Below are positions 6,247 to 6,912 of a stretch of 6,912 nt of DNA, piece after piece. The position numbers and the translations under genes were made by a program. The notes beneath the pieces are model-generated. The model did no database searches, was not told the DNA's origin, and saw only the letters and a list, made by a program, of their open reading frames with translations. How positions within the stretch are numbered: position 1 is the first letter of the stretch; each line of letters opens with the position of its first letter. Location: positions 1-6,912 of the forward strand of contig JAHIJU010000454.1 of assembly GCA_018898235.1 (NCBI GenBank), in the 5' to 3' direction. The DNA is from Actinomycetota bacterium (GTDB lineage Bacteria; Actinomycetota; Actinomycetes; Actinomycetales; Cellulomonadaceae).

Positions 6247-6912
6247 ATGAAGAGCAGCACATCGCCCGAGACCTCGGGCGTCCCGGCCCCGGGGGCGGTC
6301 TCCACCGCCCCCGGGGCACCCCCCGGCCGCGCGCTGCGGCGACGGCAGGGTTCCCAGGGCCCGCGCTGGGCGGCGCTGGGGTTCGCCGCACCGCTGCTCG
6401 CCTACCTCGTGGTCTTCTACGCCTACCCCCTGTGGCGCAACATCGACCTGGCGCTGCACGACTACACACCGCGCGCGTTCGTGCGGGGTGACGCCGAGTT
6501 CGTCGGCATGAAGAACTTCGTCGACGTGGTCACGTCGGACACCTTCCGGCCCGCGTTGGTGCACACCGTGCTGTTCGTCGCGGTGTCGCTGATCGTCCAG
6601 TACTCCATCGGGCTGGCACTGGCCGTGTTCTTCCGGCAGTCGTTCCCGCTGTCCGGGGTGCTGCGCGGGATGTTCCTGGTGCCGTGGCTGCTGCCGCTCA
6701 TCGTCTCGGCCTCGACGTGGGCCTGGATGCTCAACTCCGACAACGGGATCGTGAACTCGCTGGTCGTGGCCTTCGGGGGCGACCGCATCAACTGGCTCAC
6801 CGATCCGCACCTCGCGCTGTGGTCGGTGATCATCGCCAACATCTGGCTGGGCATCCCGTTCAACCTGGTGATCTTGTACTCCGGGCTGCAGAACATCCCG
6901 GGCGACCTGTAC
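6247..6912 (+). CDS. ABC sugar transporter permease, MalF/UgpA type, 3'-truncated by the window edge
   Basis: The first of the usual two inner-membrane permeases of a CUT1 importer; 222 residues are visible and the frame is still open at the last base. Residues 1-40 are a Pro/Ala/Gly/Ser-rich cytoplasmic tail ending in a basic patch (RALRRR, 28-33) that fits the positive-inside rule. Membrane helices are visible at about 42-62, 105-128, 139-160 and 188-211. Family features include FVGMKNF (85-91), followed by helix 2 and the run LVPWLLPLIVSASTWAWML (144-162). The sequence stops at LQNIPGDLY, exactly where the EAA loop that docks the ATPase normally begins. The gene lies 50 bp after the binding-protein gene with no terminator between, so it belongs to the same operon; a second permease is expected beyond the edge. 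A very stable hairpin lies within codons 14-24. Confidence 0.93.
   Translation, partial: MKSSTSPETSGVPAPGAVSTAPGAPPGRALRRRQGSQGPRWAALGFAAPLLAYLVVFYAYPLWRNIDLALHDYTPRAFVRGDAEFVGMKNFVDVVTSDTFRPALVHTVLFVAVSLIVQYSIGLALAVFFRQSFPLSGVLRGMFLVPWLLPLIVSASTWAWMLNSDNGIVNSLVVAFGGDRINWLTDPHLALWSVIIANIWLGIPFNLVILYSGLQNIPGDLY
6286..6317 (+). repeat. Perfect 14-bp inverted repeat inside the start of the permease gene
   Basis: GCCCCGGGGGCGGT (6286-6299) and ACCGCCCCCGGGGC (6304-6317) are exact reverse complements separated by the loop CTCC. Thirteen of 14 pairs are G-C. It starts 39 bases after the A of the permease start codon and codes for part of the low-complexity tail. No T-run follows, so it is not a classical terminator; effects on translation, RNA processing or stability are possible. 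Confidence 0.8.

Noticed and set aside
4949..6469. A 506-codon open frame on the minus strand opposite the binding-protein and permease genes
   Set aside because: It is antisense to two well-recognised genes and rich in Arg/Gly/Ala with no family resemblance. Long stop-free antisense frames are expected where third codon positions are almost all G or C.
1..6912. tRNA/rRNA genes, insertion sequences, CRISPR arrays, attachment sites or a defence system
   Set aside because: No cloverleaf-like segments, transposase or integrase motifs, regularly spaced repeats or defence-family proteins were seen; coding sequence explains nearly all of the window.

Overview
The window is very GC-rich, with G or C at most third codon positions and all genes on the plus strand. 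The protein families (two-subunit electron transfer flavoprotein, LacI-type regulator, lipoprotein-anchored CUT1 sugar importer) fit a high-GC actinomycete. A Pseudonocardia-like or other soil actinobacterium is plausible, but the sequence alone does not fix the genus.

Region 1 (1-3655) is a tightly packed redox cluster: the 3' part of the ETF beta subunit gene (etfB/fixA), ETF alpha (etfA/fixB), a multi-spanning b-type cytochrome membrane protein, and an acyl-CoA dehydrogenase. Gaps are 11 bp, a 4-bp GTGA overlap, and 25 bp, so the genes are probably co-transcribed. The likely logic is that the dehydrogenase reduces ETF and ETF passes electrons onward, possibly through the encoded membrane haem protein to the quinone pool. 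The dehydrogenase is odd: both positions that carry the catalytic glutamate in known acyl-CoA dehydrogenases appear to be glycine. A GC-rich hairpin at 3662-3698 probably ends this unit.

Region 2 (3656-3820) is a 165-bp intergenic control region. It holds the hairpin, two near-identical 14-bp palindromes of LacI-operator type (TCGAACCGATTCGA and TCGAACCGGTTCGA), a third unrelated palindrome abutting the first, and a sigma-70-like promoter whose -10 box directly abuts the perfect operator.

Region 3 (3821-6912) is a sugar-uptake unit: a LacI-family repressor, an extracellular solute-binding lipoprotein, and the first 222 codons of a CUT1-type ABC permease that runs off the right edge just before its expected EAA loop. 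The repressor probably controls its own promoter and, by read-through, the transporter; no copy of the operator lies in the 96-bp gap before the binding-protein gene. A perfect 14-bp GC-only-but-one-pair hairpin lies inside the first codons of the permease gene and could lower permease output relative to the binding protein.

No RNA genes, mobile elements, CRISPR arrays or phage genes were seen. Most of the window is conventional. The parts worth a second look are the dehydrogenase active site, the cytochrome in the ETF cluster, the operator architecture and the hairpin in the permease gene.
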